From Stutzerimonas stutzeri RCH2 (GTDB taxonomy: Bacteria; Pseudomonadota; Gammaproteobacteria; Pseudomonadales; Pseudomonadaceae): a stretch of DNA of 64,000 nucleotides. Each line of letters begins with the position of its first letter. Positions within the stretch are counted from its first letter, which is position 1. The stretch lies in the NCBI RefSeq assembly GCF_000327065.1, contig NC_019936.1, forward strand, positions 2,497,001 through 2,561,000, in the 5' to 3' direction. The notes beneath the pieces were generated by a model. The model did not search any database. It was not told where the DNA came from and was given only the letters and a program-made list of their open reading frames with translations. Shown piece by piece: positions 55,600-64,000 of the stretch. Both the position numbers and the translations under genes were made by a program.

Positions 55600-56847
55600 A
55601 TGAAGATCGCCATCATCGGCAGCGGCATTTCCGGGCTCACCTGTGCCCACCTGCTTTCGCGCCAGCACCAGGTCACCGTCTTCGAGTCGGCCAGCTGGAT
55701 CGGCGGCCACACCCACACCGTGGACTTCCATCTGCACGGCCGTGACTATGCGGTGGATACCGGTTTCATCGTCTTCAACGACTGGACCTATCCGAACTTC
55801 ATCAAACTGCTCGGCCAGCTCGGGGTGCGTTACAAGCCGACCGAAATGAGCTTCTCGGTCAGCGATCCATTCAGCGACCTGGAATACAACGGACACGATC
55901 TCAATACCCTGTTCGCCCAGCGCAGCAACCTGTTCTCGCCGCCGTTCTGGGGCATGATCCGCGACATCCTGCGCTTCAACCGGGAAGCGCTGGACGACTA
56001 CCAGAATGGTCGCATCGGCCCGCATGTCACGCTGGGCAACTACCTGAAGCTGGGGCGCTACAGCCAGCGTTTCATCGATCACTACATCGTGCCGATGGGC
56101 GCGGCGATCTGGTCGATGTCACTGGCCGACATGCTCGAGTTTCCGGTCGAGTTCTTCATCCGTTTCTTCAAGAACCACGGGCTGCTGTCGGTCAGCGATC
56201 GCCCGCAGTGGTACGTCGTAGAAGGCGGCTCCAGCGCCTATGTTTCGCCGCTGACCAAGGGCTTCAGTGAACACATTCGCCTCAATTGCCCGGTGTTCGA
56301 GGTGCTGCGCGACGCCCACGGCGTGACCCTGCACAGCCCGGCAGGCGCCGAGCGCTTCGACAAGGTGGTGTTCGCCTGCCACAGCGACCAGGCGCTGCGC
56401 ATGCTCGCCGAACCGAGCCGCGCCGAGCGGGACATCCTCGGCGCGCTTGGTTACGCCAGCAACGACGTGGTCCTGCATACCGACACCCGCCTGCTACCGA
56501 AGCGCCGTCGCGCCTGGGCGAGCTGGAACTATCGCCTCGGCGGCCCGAGCGAGCAGCTGGCGGCGGTGACCTACAACATGAACATCCTGCAGGGTATCGA
56601 CTCCCCGGAAACCTTCTGCGTCAGCCTCAACCAGACCGACGCCATCGACCCGGACCAGATCCTCGCCCGCTTCACCTATGACCATCCGCAGTACAGCCTG
56701 GCCGGTATCGCCGCCCATGCCCGCGCCGACGAACTGCTCGGCGCACATCACAGCTACTTCTGCGGCGCCTACTGGGGCAACGGGTTCCATGAAGACGGCG
56801 TGGTCAGCGCACTGCGCGTCGCCGGCGCGTTCGGAGAGTCGCTGTGA
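55600..56847 (+). CDS. FAD-dependent amine-oxidase-like oxidoreductase
   Basis: Protein of 415 residues with a dinucleotide-binding start IAIIGSGISGLTCAHLLS, FESASWIGGHTHTVD and the C-terminal FAD contact GAYWGNGFHEDGVVSALRVAG. It belongs to the group found with DUF1365 and Cfa-like methyltransferases. In bacteria making furan fatty acids such flavoproteins act after methylation of unsaturated acyl chains; the same or cyclopropane modification is likely here (inference). GTGA overlap with DUF1365. Confidence 0.88.
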   Translation: MKIAIIGSGISGLTCAHLLSRQHQVTVFESASWIGGHTHTVDFHLHGRDYAVDTGFIVFNDWTYPNFIKLLGQLGVRYKPTEMSFSVSDPFSDLEYNGHDLNTLFAQRSNLFSPPFWGMIRDILRFNREALDDYQNGRIGPHVTLGNYLKLGRYSQRFIDHYIVPMGAAIWSMSLADMLEFPVEFFIRFFKNHGLLSVSDRPQWYVVEGGSSAYVSPLTKGFSEHIRLNCPVFEVLRDAHGVTLHSPAGAERFDKVVFACHSDQALRMLAEPSRAERDILGALGYASNDVVLHTDTRLLPKRRRAWASWNYRLGGPSEQLAAVTYNMNILQGIDSPETFCVSLNQTDAIDPDQILARFTYDHPQYSLAGIAAHARADELLGAHHSYFCGAYWGNGFHEDGVVSALRVAGAFGESL

Positions 56848-57659
56848 GCGCCGCCATCGAGCACAGCGCCCTGTATCGAGGCTGGGTCCAGCATCGGCGC
56901 TTCTCGCCGCGCCCCCATGCCTTCAGCTATCGCATGGGCCTGCTGTACCTCGATCTGGCCGAACAGGACGCCGTATTCGGGCTCTCGCCGCTGAGTGGCC
57001 GCGCTCGCTTTGCGCCGTTTTCCTTCCGTGAGCGCGACTACCTGCCGGAATACACCCGCCAGGGCATCGCACTCGCCGACGCAGTGCGCCAGCGCGTATC
57101 CGAAGCCCTCGGTCGGCCGGTCACCGGCGCCGTGCGCCTGCTGACCCAGCCGCGCAGCTGGGGCCTGTGCTTCAACCCGGTCAGTTTCTTCTACTGCTTT
57201 GACGAGCAGGAGCAGCTGCGGGCAGTGCTCTGCGAGGTCAGCAACACGCCCTGGCGCGAGCGCTATCACTACGTGCTGCCGGCTTCCGGCAATCGCAACC
57301 TGCGCTGCACGGTAGCCAAGACCTTCCACGTCTCGCCGTTCCTGCCGGGCGAACTGGAATACCGCATGCGCTTCAACCCGCCCGGCCGGCGCATCGGCGT
57401 GCACATGGAGGACTGGCAAGGCGAGCGCAAGCTGTTCGACGCCACCCTGGGGCTCGAGCGTGAAGCGCTGACAGCAGCATCCGTGCACCGCTACCTGCTT
57501 GGCTTCCCCTGGATGACCGCCAAGACCCTGCTCGCCATCTACTGGCAGGCCTTGCGCCTGTTGCTCAAGCGCACCCCGATCTTTGCCCATCAGCCCGCCA
57601 CGGCCCCCTACGGAGTGGCCGTCACTCACACATCCGGAGCCCGCCATGAAGAGTCCTAG
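56844..57659 (+). CDS. DUF1365 protein
   Basis: Protein of 271 residues from a GTG start overlapping the previous stop. The DUF1365 pattern is clear: LYRGWVQHRRFSPRPHAFSYRM, LTQPRSWGLCFNPVSFFYCFD and KTFHVSPFLPGELEYRMRF. Function is unknown, but it always accompanies the FAD and Cfa genes. The C-terminus overlaps cfa by 14 bases. Confidence 0.9.
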   Translation: MSAAIEHSALYRGWVQHRRFSPRPHAFSYRMGLLYLDLAEQDAVFGLSPLSGRARFAPFSFRERDYLPEYTRQGIALADAVRQRVSEALGRPVTGAVRLLTQPRSWGLCFNPVSFFYCFDEQEQLRAVLCEVSNTPWRERYHYVLPASGNRNLRCTVAKTFHVSPFLPGELEYRMRFNPPGRRIGVHMEDWQGERKLFDATLGLEREALTAASVHRYLLGFPWMTAKTLLAIYWQALRLLLKRTPIFAHQPATAPYGVAVTHTSGARHEES

Positions 57660-58935
57660 CCTGACTGTCAAAGCCCATCCGCTGGCCGGCAAGGGGTTGG
57701 CCAGCGGCCTGTTGCGCCGCATGGTACTGCGCCAGCTGGAAAAGCTGCGCCACGGCCAGCTGACCTTGCGTTTCGGCGGCGAGTGCCAGCTGTTCGGCGA
57801 CCTGGCCAGTCCGCTGCAGGCTGAAATCCATGTCGTCGACGGCGCAGCCTGGGGTCTGATCGCCGCCCGCGGCTCGATCGGCGCCGGCGAGGCCTACATT
57901 CATGGCTACTGGCACAGCCCGGACCTTACCGCGGTGATCCGCCTGTTCGTCGCCAATCTGGATGTGCTGGACAGTATCGAACGTGGCAGCCTGGCGCTGT
58001 TCGGCCAGCCGGTGATCAAGGCGCTGCACTGGCTCAACCGCAACACCCGCGCCGGCTCGCAACGCAATATCGCCGCGCATTACGACCTCGGCAACGAGCT
58101 GTTCGAGCAGTTTCTCGACCCGACCATGATGTACTCGGCGGCGATGTTCACCAGCCCCGAACAGGACCTGGAACAGGCCCAGCTGAACAAGCTCGAGCGC
58201 ATCTGCGAAAAGCTTGACCTGCAACCCGATGACCATCTGCTGGAAATCGGCACCGGCTGGGGCAGCATGGCGCTCTATGCCGCGGCCCGCTATGGCTGCC
58301 GCGTGACCACCACCACGCTGTCGCGCGAGCAGTTCGCCTATACCCAGCAACGCATCGAAAAGCAGGGCCTGCAGGACCGCATCACGCTGCTGCTCAAGGA
58401 TTACCGCGACCTCGAGGGCCAGTTCGACAAGCTGGTCTCCATCGAGATGATCGAGGCGGTCGGCCATGACTTCCTGCCGACCTATTTCCGTCAGTGCTCG
58501 CGCCTGCTCAAGGACGACGGCCTGATGCTGCTGCAGGCCATCACCATCCGCGACCAGCGCTACGAACAGGCGCGGCGCAACGTCGACTTCATCCAGCGCT
58601 ACATCTTCCCCGGCGGCGCACTGCCGTCACTGCAACGGATGCTCAACGTGGCCTCGCAGGATACCGACATGAACCTGCTGCACATGGAGGACTTCGGCGA
58701 GCACTACGCACGCACCCTGCGGCTGTGGCACGAGAACTTCCGGCGCGCGCGCAGCGAGCTGGAGCGCCACGGCTATGACGACTATTTCTACCGGCTCTGG
58801 GAGTTCTACCTGTGCTACTGCGAAGGCGGCTTCATCGAGCGCGCCATCGGCACCGCACAGCTGTTGCTGGCCAAACCTGACGCTCGTCGGAAACCGCTGT
58901 ATGCCGGATCAAGCGGCTCGAACGGCAACCGATAA
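57646..58935 (+). CDS. cfa: Cyclopropane-fatty-acyl-phospholipid synthase family methyltransferase
   Basis: Protein of 429 residues with an N-terminal lipid-binding part (about 1-130; [14 protein letters not shown]) and a SAM methyltransferase domain: [49 protein letters not shown] and [12 protein letters not shown]. It transfers a methylene or methyl group from SAM to double bonds of membrane phospholipids. Last gene of the light operon; it ends 31 bases before a chemoreceptor gene. A housekeeping Cfa probably exists elsewhere. Confidence 0.9.
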   Translation: MKSPSLTVKAHPLAGKGLASGLLRRMVLRQLEKLRHGQLTLRFGGECQLFGDLASPLQAEIHVVDGAAWGLIAARGSIGAGEAYIHGYWHSPDLTAVIRLFVANLDVLDSIERGSLALFGQPVIKALHWLNRNTRAGSQRNIAAHYDLGNELFEQFLDPTMMYSAAMFTSPEQDLEQAQLNKLERICEKLDLQPDDHLLEIGTGWGSMALYAAARYGCRVTTTTLSREQFAYTQQRIEKQGLQDRITLLLKDYRDLEGQFDKLVSIEMIEAVGHDFLPTYFRQCSRLLKDDGLMLLQAITIRDQRYEQARRNVDFIQRYIFPGGALPSLQRMLNVASQDTDMNLLHMEDFGEHYARTLRLWHENFRRARSELERHGYDDYFYRLWEFYLCYCEGGFIERAIGTAQLLLAKPDARRKPLYAGSSGSNGNR

Positions 58936-58966
58936 CAGCCATGCGCAATTTTATCCGGAGCACTCC

Positions 58967-60460
58967 ATGAACACCGAAAGCGTCACGCTGCAAGCGCATT
59001 ACCTTAAGGCCGATCGCATCATGCTCGGTGTCATATGGTTTCTGGTGGCCTATTCCTTCGCGATTGCAGCGTTCTATGGCAACTGGGCACAGGCATTCGT
59101 CATTGGCGGACTGACGGCTGTCGCGGTGACGACGCTGCATATGCTGATACCCGGCCAGCGCCTGCTGCGCTGCGTGATCGGTGCCGCATTCATGGTGCTG
59201 GCTGCGCTGCATATCAACCAGGCACACGGCATGCTGGAAATGCACTTCGGCATATTCGCCCTGCTGGCCTTCCTGGTGTACTACCGCGACTGGCTGCCGA
59301 TCGTGGTCGCGGCGGCGACCATCGCCGTGCATCACCTGAGCTTTTTCGCCCTGCAGCAACAGGGCGCCGGCGTGTTTCTGATTCCCGATGGCAACTGGGG
59401 CGAGGTGTTCCTGCACGCGTTCTACGTGGTACTGGAAAGCGCGATCCTGATCTACCTGGCGATTCGCGCCAACGCCGAGGCTCGTGAAGGCGAGGCGTTG
59501 CTCGGCGCGGCCGCGGCCATCACTGCGCACCCCGAACGCATCGACCTGAGCTATCGCAGCAAGGCCTCTGGCCCGGTTACCCAGCGTTTCAATCACCTGC
59601 TCGACCAGCTGGGCGAACTGGTCGGCGCTGTGGTTCGTGACACCGCCGGCCTGGGCGGCACGGCTGCCAACCTCAGCGAAGCCACGCGGCAGATGCGCGA
59701 CGGTGCGAGCCGACAGCTCGACGAAACCGCTTACATGGTCGACGCCATGCAGCAGATGACCGTGGCCATCGACGATGTCGCCGGCCACGCCGATCGTGCC
59801 GCCCAGGCGGCGCAGGGCGCCAGCCAGAAGGCCGGTGAAGGCCGCAATGCCGTGAGCGGCGTGCGCAGCGAGATCGGCACCCTCGCCGAGCACATCGAAG
59901 GCACCGACCGTCTGGTGCAGGATCTGGCCGCGCAATCGGAGCAGATCGACCGGGTGCTGGAAGTGATCCGTACCATCGCCGACCAGACCAACCTGCTCGC
60001 CCTCAACGCAGCCATCGAAGCCGCACGGGCTGGCGAGCAGGGTCGCGGCTTCGCCGTGGTCGCCGACGAGGTGCGCAATCTGGCGCAGAAGACCGCCGCC
60101 TCCACCACCGAGATCCAGGGCATCATCAGCCGTCTGCAGCAGGGCAGCCGCAAGGCTACCGAGGCGATGCAGAACAGCCGTGACAGTGTCGGTCGCTGCG
60201 TCGGCAGCAGCCAGCAGACCACTGCGCTGCTGGACGCCATCGCCAGCGAGATCGAGGCGATCAGCCAGATGAACGAGATGATTGCGGCGGCGACCCACGA
60301 ACAGACTGCCGTTTCGGCCGATATGGGCCGCCACCTGCAGAGCGTTCAGCAGGTTGCCGAACGCAACGCCGGTGACGCCAGCCAGCTGGACAACGACGGC
60401 CGCCAGCTGCATGAGCTGGCAGGCCGCCTGGGCGGCCTGAGCGGGCGTTTTACCGTCTAG
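58967..60460 (+). CDS. Chemoreceptor with histidine-rich membrane sensor
   Basis: Protein of 497 residues lacking a periplasmic domain. The N-terminal 175 residues form five or six membrane helices with conserved histidines ([29 protein letters not shown]), followed by a HAMP-like linker and a standard signalling hairpin ([31 protein letters not shown]). The histidines could ligate haem or metal, making it a candidate redox or oxygen sensor (inference). CGGAG precedes the ATG. It lies 31 bases after cfa and may be read from the same transcript. Confidence 0.85.
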   Translation: MNTESVTLQAHYLKADRIMLGVIWFLVAYSFAIAAFYGNWAQAFVIGGLTAVAVTTLHMLIPGQRLLRCVIGAAFMVLAALHINQAHGMLEMHFGIFALLAFLVYYRDWLPIVVAAATIAVHHLSFFALQQQGAGVFLIPDGNWGEVFLHAFYVVLESAILIYLAIRANAEAREGEALLGAAAAITAHPERIDLSYRSKASGPVTQRFNHLLDQLGELVGAVVRDTAGLGGTAANLSEATRQMRDGASRQLDETAYMVDAMQQMTVAIDDVAGHADRAAQAAQGASQKAGEGRNAVSGVRSEIGTLAEHIEGTDRLVQDLAAQSEQIDRVLEVIRTIADQTNLLALNAAIEAARAGEQGRGFAVVADEVRNLAQKTAASTTEIQGIISRLQQGSRKATEAMQNSRDSVGRCVGSSQQTTALLDAIASEIEAISQMNEMIAAATHEQTAVSADMGRHLQSVQQVAERNAGDASQLDNDGRQLHELAGRLGGLSGRFTV

Positions 60461-60479
60461 CGATAAGGCGGGCCAGGCT

Positions 60480-61817
60480 TCAGCGCCGCCCGCCGCTTCC
60501 AACCGAATGCCCCATGTAGCGGGCGCTGGGCTGCTCGAAAGCTGCGCACACCGCAGCCACCAGCAGCCGGGCATGGGGCGGTATCACCAAGCCGTCGTCG
60601 CTCAACACGATCACGCCATCGAGATGCAATTGCCGCAGCGCTGGCCAGTGCCGGGCGTAGTGCTGCCGAGCATCCACACCGCTGTGCAACGCCAGCGCGT
60701 CGAAATCCAGCTCGAACGTGCAGAGCAGACGCTCGCACAGCAAACGCTGCAGTTGATCGACATGACTGGCGTGCAGGCCGCAAACAGTTGGCAGCTGCCC
60801 CTGATCGAGGGCCAGCTGATAAGCCTGCACCGTAGCGGCGTTCTGCGAGTACAGCCCGCCGACGCGGCTGATGGCACCGGCGCCCAGGCCAAGGTGATCG
60901 CAGGCGCCATGCAGCGTGTAGCCAACGATGTCGTGGTGCAGCGCGCCGATCTCCTGAGCCATGGCCAGGTCATCGTGGGGCAGGACGAACTTGCCCAGCC
61001 CGATATAGCGATAACCCGCGGCGCTCAGCTGTTCGACACCGTGGCGGTACATCGCCAGGGTATCCGCCGCCGAAGCCAGCCCCAGACGCCCTGTGGCGGT
61101 CGAGCCCGCTGGAGCGACGTCGCGGTAATCGAACATCGTTACCTGATCGGGTGCCAGCTCGATGATCGAAGCCAGCTTGCGCGCGAAGCTCGCCGGGGTC
61201 TGCCAGGACCTGCCGTAGCCGAGATCGAGATTCACCGAGCGGTAATGCAGCGTATGGGCTGCCTCGATCACTGCACGGATCCGCGCCGAGCTGCGGAAGT
61301 ACTCCACGGTGCAACCGTCATCGGCGCGCAGATCCGGCACGCTCACGCTGAGCTGATTGAACCCCAGTTCGTGCAGTGCGCCGATCAGTGGCCAGTCGAC
61401 ATGGGCGAGTTCGACCTCGGCGGTGAAACTGGCGGCACCGGGTTCGGCGAAATGGAAGCGCGACTTGAGCAAGCCCAGCAGATGTCGCAGGTTGTCGATG
61501 CTCAGGGAGCCGACGCTCAGGTGCAATTGCTCGACCACTTGGAGCGGGCCGGTATGGCAGCCGAGTTGTTCGATCTCGCGCTCCAGGCGCACCAGGTAGG
61601 CCGCAACCTCTTCTGCTTGCAAGCGGGCACCGCCCGGCAGCTGCAGCGAAAGGGAAAGCGCACGTCCAGCCCGACGGCTTTCACGCAGCGCCCGCAGCAG
61701 ATCCAGCGGCGCGAGACGATCATAGAAATCGACCGCAGCCGGGTAGCTGCAATGCAGCTGCCCGATGCGTCCGTAGCGTTGTACCAGGGCGTCGTCCCAG
61801 TTCACTGAGCCAAGCAT
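60480..61817 (-). CDS. HemN-like protein lacking the radical-SAM cysteine motif
   Basis: Protein of 445 residues following the HemN (oxygen-independent coproporphyrinogen III oxidase) layout: LHCSYPAAVDFYDR start, LHLSVGSLSIDNLRHLL, FTAEVELAHVD, FNQLSVSVPDL, VNLDLGYG and GLGAGAISRVGG. The region where HemN has the iron-sulfur motif CxxxCxxC (here about residues 53-70, LSLSLQLPGGARLQAEE) has no cysteine. It therefore cannot bind the usual 4Fe-4S cluster and is unlikely to be a radical-SAM oxidase; a haem- or porphyrin-binding or regulatory role is possible. GGGAGG precedes the ATG and an Anr/Dnr box lies upstream. Confidence 0.8.
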   Translation of the reverse strand: MLGSVNWDDALVQRYGRIGQLHCSYPAAVDFYDRLAPLDLLRALRESRRAGRALSLSLQLPGGARLQAEEVAAYLVRLEREIEQLGCHTGPLQVVEQLHLSVGSLSIDNLRHLLGLLKSRFHFAEPGAASFTAEVELAHVDWPLIGALHELGFNQLSVSVPDLRADDGCTVEYFRSSARIRAVIEAAHTLHYRSVNLDLGYGRSWQTPASFARKLASIIELAPDQVTMFDYRDVAPAGSTATGRLGLASAADTLAMYRHGVEQLSAAGYRYIGLGKFVLPHDDLAMAQEIGALHHDIVGYTLHGACDHLGLGAGAISRVGGLYSQNAATVQAYQLALDQGQLPTVCGLHASHVDQLQRLLCERLLCTFELDFDALALHSGVDARQHYARHWPALRQLHLDGVIVLSDDGLVIPPHARLLVAAVCAAFEQPSARYMGHSVGSGGRR

Positions 61818-61880
61818 AAGAGCCTCCCGGCATCGAATATCGCTTTAGCCGGCATCATCCGCGAGCTGCCGCGGACGGCT

Positions 61881-61894
61881 TTGACGCCAGTCAA
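61881..61894 (-). promoter_or_regulatory. Anr/Dnr (FNR-type) box
   Basis: TTGAC-GCCA-GTCAA is a perfect dyad matching TTGAY-N4-RTCAA. Taken as centred at -41.5, it predicts a start near 61846 with a GATGAT -10 box and a 29-base leader to the HemN-like gene. This is the expected geometry for activation under low oxygen or by nitric oxide. Confidence 0.7.
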
Positions 61895-61954
61895 GTAGGT
61901 GACAGATGGGGCGTGCAGCCGGCTGGATGGTAGTAGTTCCTCACAAACAAGACC

Positions 61955-61980
61955 TCCGCCTGGACAGCCAGGCGGATTTT
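61955..61980 (+). terminator. Orphan intrinsic terminator before the sirtuin gene
   Basis: TCCGCCTGG-ACAG-CCAGGCGGA-TTTT has a perfect 9-bp stem and a T-run, but no gene ends upstream of it on the plus strand. It lies 57 bases before the sirtuin start. It may end a small RNA, attenuate the sirtuin mRNA, or insulate the two divergent units. Confidence 0.6.
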
Positions 61981-62036
61981 GCGCGATGGCCAAGCGGTGG
62001 TATTGATGACCGGTCGCCAAGCAACCGGAGCCGATC

Positions 62037-62795
62037 GTGATCCCAGCCTCTTTGCTTTCATCCATGCGCTCAGCGCGCCATGTCGTGGTATTCACCGGCG
62101 CCGGCGTTTCCGCCGAGAGCGGCATCCCGACCTTCCGCGACGCGTTGACCGGCTTGTGGGAGCGTTTCGACGCCAGCGAGCTGGCCACGGCTGACGCCTT
62201 TCGCCGCGACCCAGCGCTAGTCTGGGGCTGGTACGAGTGGCGGCGCATGCGTGTACTGCAGGCGCAACCGAACCCGGCTCACCTGGCCATCGCCGAGCTG
62301 GCGCGCCACGTCCCGCAGCTGACACTGATCACGCAGAACGTCGATGACCTGCACGAACGTGCCGGCAGCCAGGCCGTCATCCACCTGCACGGCAGCCTGC
62401 ACCGACCGCGCTGTTTCGCCTGCGCCCGCGAGCCTGCCGAGCCGCTCCCCGCGCCGGACGAACCGGAAGACGGGCGTCGCCTCGAACCGCCGCGCTGCAG
62501 TCACTGTGGCGGACGGCTGCGGCCCGGCGTGGTGTGGTTCGGTGAAAGCCTGCCGGTCGCCGCACTGAATGCCGCGTTTCAGGCGGCTGGCGAATGCGAT
62601 CTGCTGCTGTCCGTCGGCACCTCTGGGGTGGTCTATCCCGCGGCCGAGGTGCCGCACCGGGCGCGTGACGCCGGAGCCACCGTGGTGCACGTCAACCCAC
62701 AGGGCGAGCCGACTGCCGGCAACCGCGAGTACCTGATCGCCCTGCCCGCCGGCGAGGCACTGCCCGAATTGCTCCGAGCGGCGTTTGGCGCCTGA
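62037..62795 (+). CDS. cobB: Sirtuin-type NAD-dependent deacylase
   Basis: Protein of 252 residues with the sirtuin blocks FTGAGVSAESGIPTFRD, LITQNVDDLHERAG, HLHGSLHRPRCFAC (active His and zinc Cys), RCSHCGGRLRPGVVWFGE and a NAD-binding end (SVGTSGVVYPAAE, HVNPQGEP). Tyr and Arg in WGWYEWRR suggest preference for succinyl or malonyl lysines as in CobB/Sirt5. It starts at a GTG with GGAG 6 bases upstream. Confidence 0.9.
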   Translation: MIPASLLSSMRSARHVVVFTGAGVSAESGIPTFRDALTGLWERFDASELATADAFRRDPALVWGWYEWRRMRVLQAQPNPAHLAIAELARHVPQLTLITQNVDDLHERAGSQAVIHLHGSLHRPRCFACAREPAEPLPAPDEPEDGRRLEPPRCSHCGGRLRPGVVWFGESLPVAALNAAFQAAGECDLLLSVGTSGVVYPAAEVPHRARDAGATVVHVNPQGEPTAGNREYLIALPAGEALPELLRAAFGA

Positions 62796-62864
62796 CGCCG
62801 AGACAATCTGCTCCCTGCCTCGGGGACCTGATCGCCCCAAAGCGGGGAGCGCGATTGCATCGCC

Positions 62865-62879
62865 GCACTGTTCTGGTTC
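62865..62879. promoter_or_regulatory. Weak NtrC-like site upstream of nirB
   Basis: GCACT-GTTCT-GGTTC fits 8 of 10 fixed positions of the NtrC core GCACY-N5-GGTGC and lies about 130 bases upstream of the -24 box at 63003, a usual enhancer distance. Confidence 0.3.
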
Positions 62880-63001
62880 AAGTCTGCCGCGCTCAGGTCG
62901 CAGTGACGGACGCTGATTCGCTCAGCATCCCGGCAACCAACACCGCGTAACGCCGCGCAATCGCGCGACTTACAGCCGCAAGTCCACGCTAACGGACAAG
63001 C

Positions 63002-63017
63002 TGGCATACAACCTGCA
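63002..63017 (+). promoter_or_regulatory. Predicted sigma54 promoter of nirB
   Basis: TGGCAT-ACAAC-CTGCA has GG and GC exactly 10 bases apart and two mismatches to TGGCAC-N5-TTGCA. The predicted start near 63028 lies just upstream of the hairpins of the antitermination leader. Confidence 0.55.
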
Positions 63018-63059
63018 ATCACCCTGGCAACACCTGCCGCCTCGCGGCAGGACGTCCCA

Positions 63060-63123
63060 GACGGTCAGCGGCGACCGTCAAGCCAAGCGGCGCGGGACCG
63101 GGTGTAGCAGGCAACGAGGCCTG
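63060..63123 (+). promoter_or_regulatory. ANTAR-target (NasT) two-hairpin RNA leader
   Basis: Hairpin P1 (GACGGTC-AGCGGC-GACCGTC, 63060-63079) and hairpin P2 (CAGGC-AACGAG-GCCTG, 63108-63123) both display hexaloops with A at position 1 and G at position 4, the recognition rule for ANTAR antiterminators. An intrinsic terminator follows at 63157. Upstream of nirB in Pseudomonas and Azotobacter this is the NasS/NasT nitrate-responsive control element. Confidence 0.8.
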
Positions 63124-63156
63124 ACCGACCACCCCACACACCACTAATTACCAGGC

Positions 63157-63196
63157 AAAGGCGCCTGGAGCTGATACCAGCTCCAGGCGCCTTTTT
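63157..63196 (+). terminator. Leader terminator controlled by NasT
   Basis: AAAGGCGCCTGGAGCT-GATACC-AGCTCCAGGCGCCTTT followed by TT: a perfect 16-bp stem with T-run, 47 bases before the nirB ATG. Being so strong and located within the leader, it must be bypassed for nirB expression. Confidence 0.92.
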
Positions 63197-63242
63197 GCGT
63201 TTTGCCGGCCCAGTGCCGCAGCAGCTCGACTGAGGAAAGGCC

Positions 63243-64000
63243 ATGAGTTCTACCGTCACTCCGCTCACGCTCGAAAAACTGGTCATCGTCGGCAACGGCA
63301 TGGTCGGTCATCACTGCATCGAACAGCTGATCGAGCGCGGCGCCCTCACCCGCTACGAGCTGCATGTGTTCGGCGAGGAGCGCCAGCGCGCCTATGACCG
63401 CGTGCACCTGTCCGAATACTTCGGCGGTCGCGATGCCGAGTCGTTGGCCATGTGCGAGGCCGACTACTACGCCAGCCACGGCGTCTACACCCATTTGGGC
63501 GTGCAGGTGCTGGGCATCGACCGCGAGCGCAAGGAGGTCATCACCAGCGCCGGCCGCCAGCCCTACGACCAACTGATTCTTGCCACCGGTTCCTACCCCT
63601 TCGTGCCGCCAATAACCGGTGCCGAAGGCAGTGCGCGCCTGGTCTACCGCACCCTTGATGATCTCGACGCCATCCGCGCCGCCGCGACCAATGCCCGTCG
63701 CGGTGTCGTGGTCGGCGGCGGTCTGCTCGGGCTGGAAGCAGCCAACGCGCTGAAGTCGCTCGGCCTGGAAGCCCATGTCGTCGAATTCGCCCCGCGCCTC
63801 ATGCCGGTGCAGCTGGACGGCGAAGGCGGCGCGGCATTGAAGGCGCGCATCGAGTCGCTCGGCGTTGGCGTGCACCTGTCGCGCGCCACCCAGGAGATCG
63901 TTGCCGGCGAGGACTACGCCTGGCGGATGAACTTCACCGACGGCGAATTCCTCGAAACCGACCTGATCGTGTTCTCCGCCGGCATCCGCCCGCAGGACGC
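63243..64000 (+). CDS. nirB: Assimilatory nitrite reductase large subunit NirB (partial)
   Basis: The first 252 codons are in the window; the gene runs off the right edge. The N-terminal FAD/NADH domain is clear: LVIVGNGMVGHHCIEQL, ILATGSYPFVPP, GVVVGGGLLGLEAANALKSL and VFSAGIRPQD. NirB reduces nitrite to ammonia with NADH in the cytoplasm; the later sirohaem/4Fe-4S domains are outside the window. GAGGAAAGG precedes the ATG. It is controlled by the sigma54 promoter and NasT leader upstream. Confidence 0.93.
   Translation, partial: MSSTVTPLTLEKLVIVGNGMVGHHCIEQLIERGALTRYELHVFGEERQRAYDRVHLSEYFGGRDAESLAMCEADYYASHGVYTHLGVQVLGIDRERKEVITSAGRQPYDQLILATGSYPFVPPITGAEGSARLVYRTLDDLDAIRAAATNARRGVVVGGGLLGLEAANALKSLGLEAHVVEFAPRLMPVQLDGEGGAALKARIESLGVGVHLSRATQEIVAGEDYAWRMNFTDGEFLETDLIVFSAGIRPQD

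Overview
The window is high-GC proteobacterial DNA that reads as a Pseudomonas-group chromosome, most likely of the P. stutzeri (Stutzerimonas) type. The indicators are a Bax-inhibitor-1 gene beside tusDCBE, a nosP-nahK pair, a short PpSB1-like LOV protein with a phrB/cfa light cluster, pqqF, FolE/FolX, and a NasT-type leader before nirB. No rRNA operon, CRISPR array, phage or insertion sequence was seen. The species assignment is inference.

Region 1 (1-2.8 kb) holds a partial periplasmic protein gene, tatD and a chemoreceptor gene. Region 2 (2.8-27.2 kb) is the most unusual part: a guanidine and guanidino-compound island. It has two guanidine-I (ykkC) riboswitches about 10 kb apart, each preceded by a sigma54-type promoter. 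The first controls an ABC permease and ATPase, two DUF1989 proteins (carboxyguanidine deiminase subunits), a biotin-dependent guanidine/urea carboxylase and allophanate hydrolase. Together these convert guanidine to ammonia and CO2. The second heads a tightly overlapping run of genes: a TauA-like binding protein, a membrane di-iron enzyme, two SDR dehydrogenases, an EamA permease, a creatininase, a biuret-hydrolase-like cysteine hydrolase, a metallo-beta-lactamase-fold enzyme, an unrecognised protein, and an ABC permease and ATPase. A divergent alpha/beta hydrolase, a type III glutamine-synthetase-like enzyme, a second binding protein (the type normally found in front of the guanidine permease) and a TetR regulator close the island. 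The hypothesis is uptake and oxidative/hydrolytic breakdown of a larger guanidino compound such as creatinine or a relative, feeding guanidine, allophanate and methylamine or ammonia into assimilation.

Region 3 (27.2-40.1 kb) is mostly core genome: a DUF1652-like gene, tRNA-Ser(UGA), Bax-inhibitor-1, tusDCBE for tRNA 2-thiouridine, a YbiB-like protein, glutathionyl-hydroquinone reductase, the nitric-oxide sensor NosP with its hybrid kinase NahK, a porin and pqqF.

Region 4 (40.1-60.5 kb) looks like a light-response regulon. It contains two MerR regulators of the class II LitR type, a short LOV photoreceptor, FolE/FolX (pterin supply), photolyase PhrB, ferrochelatase, a DUF1731 epimerase, a DUF523/DUF1722 protein and the SDR-FAD-DUF1365-Cfa lipid-modification set. 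TGTACA sites cluster in front of the regulator, folE and phrB operons, six of them in one 325-bp divergent promoter region. A GGDEF-EAL protein and a chemoreceptor lie within or beside it.

Region 5 (60.5-64 kb) has a HemN-like protein that lacks the radical-SAM cysteine motif and sits behind a good Anr/Dnr box, a sirtuin, and the start of the assimilatory nitrite reductase gene nirB. The nirB leader carries a sigma54 promoter, two ANTAR-target hairpins and an intrinsic terminator, which indicates NasT-dependent antitermination.
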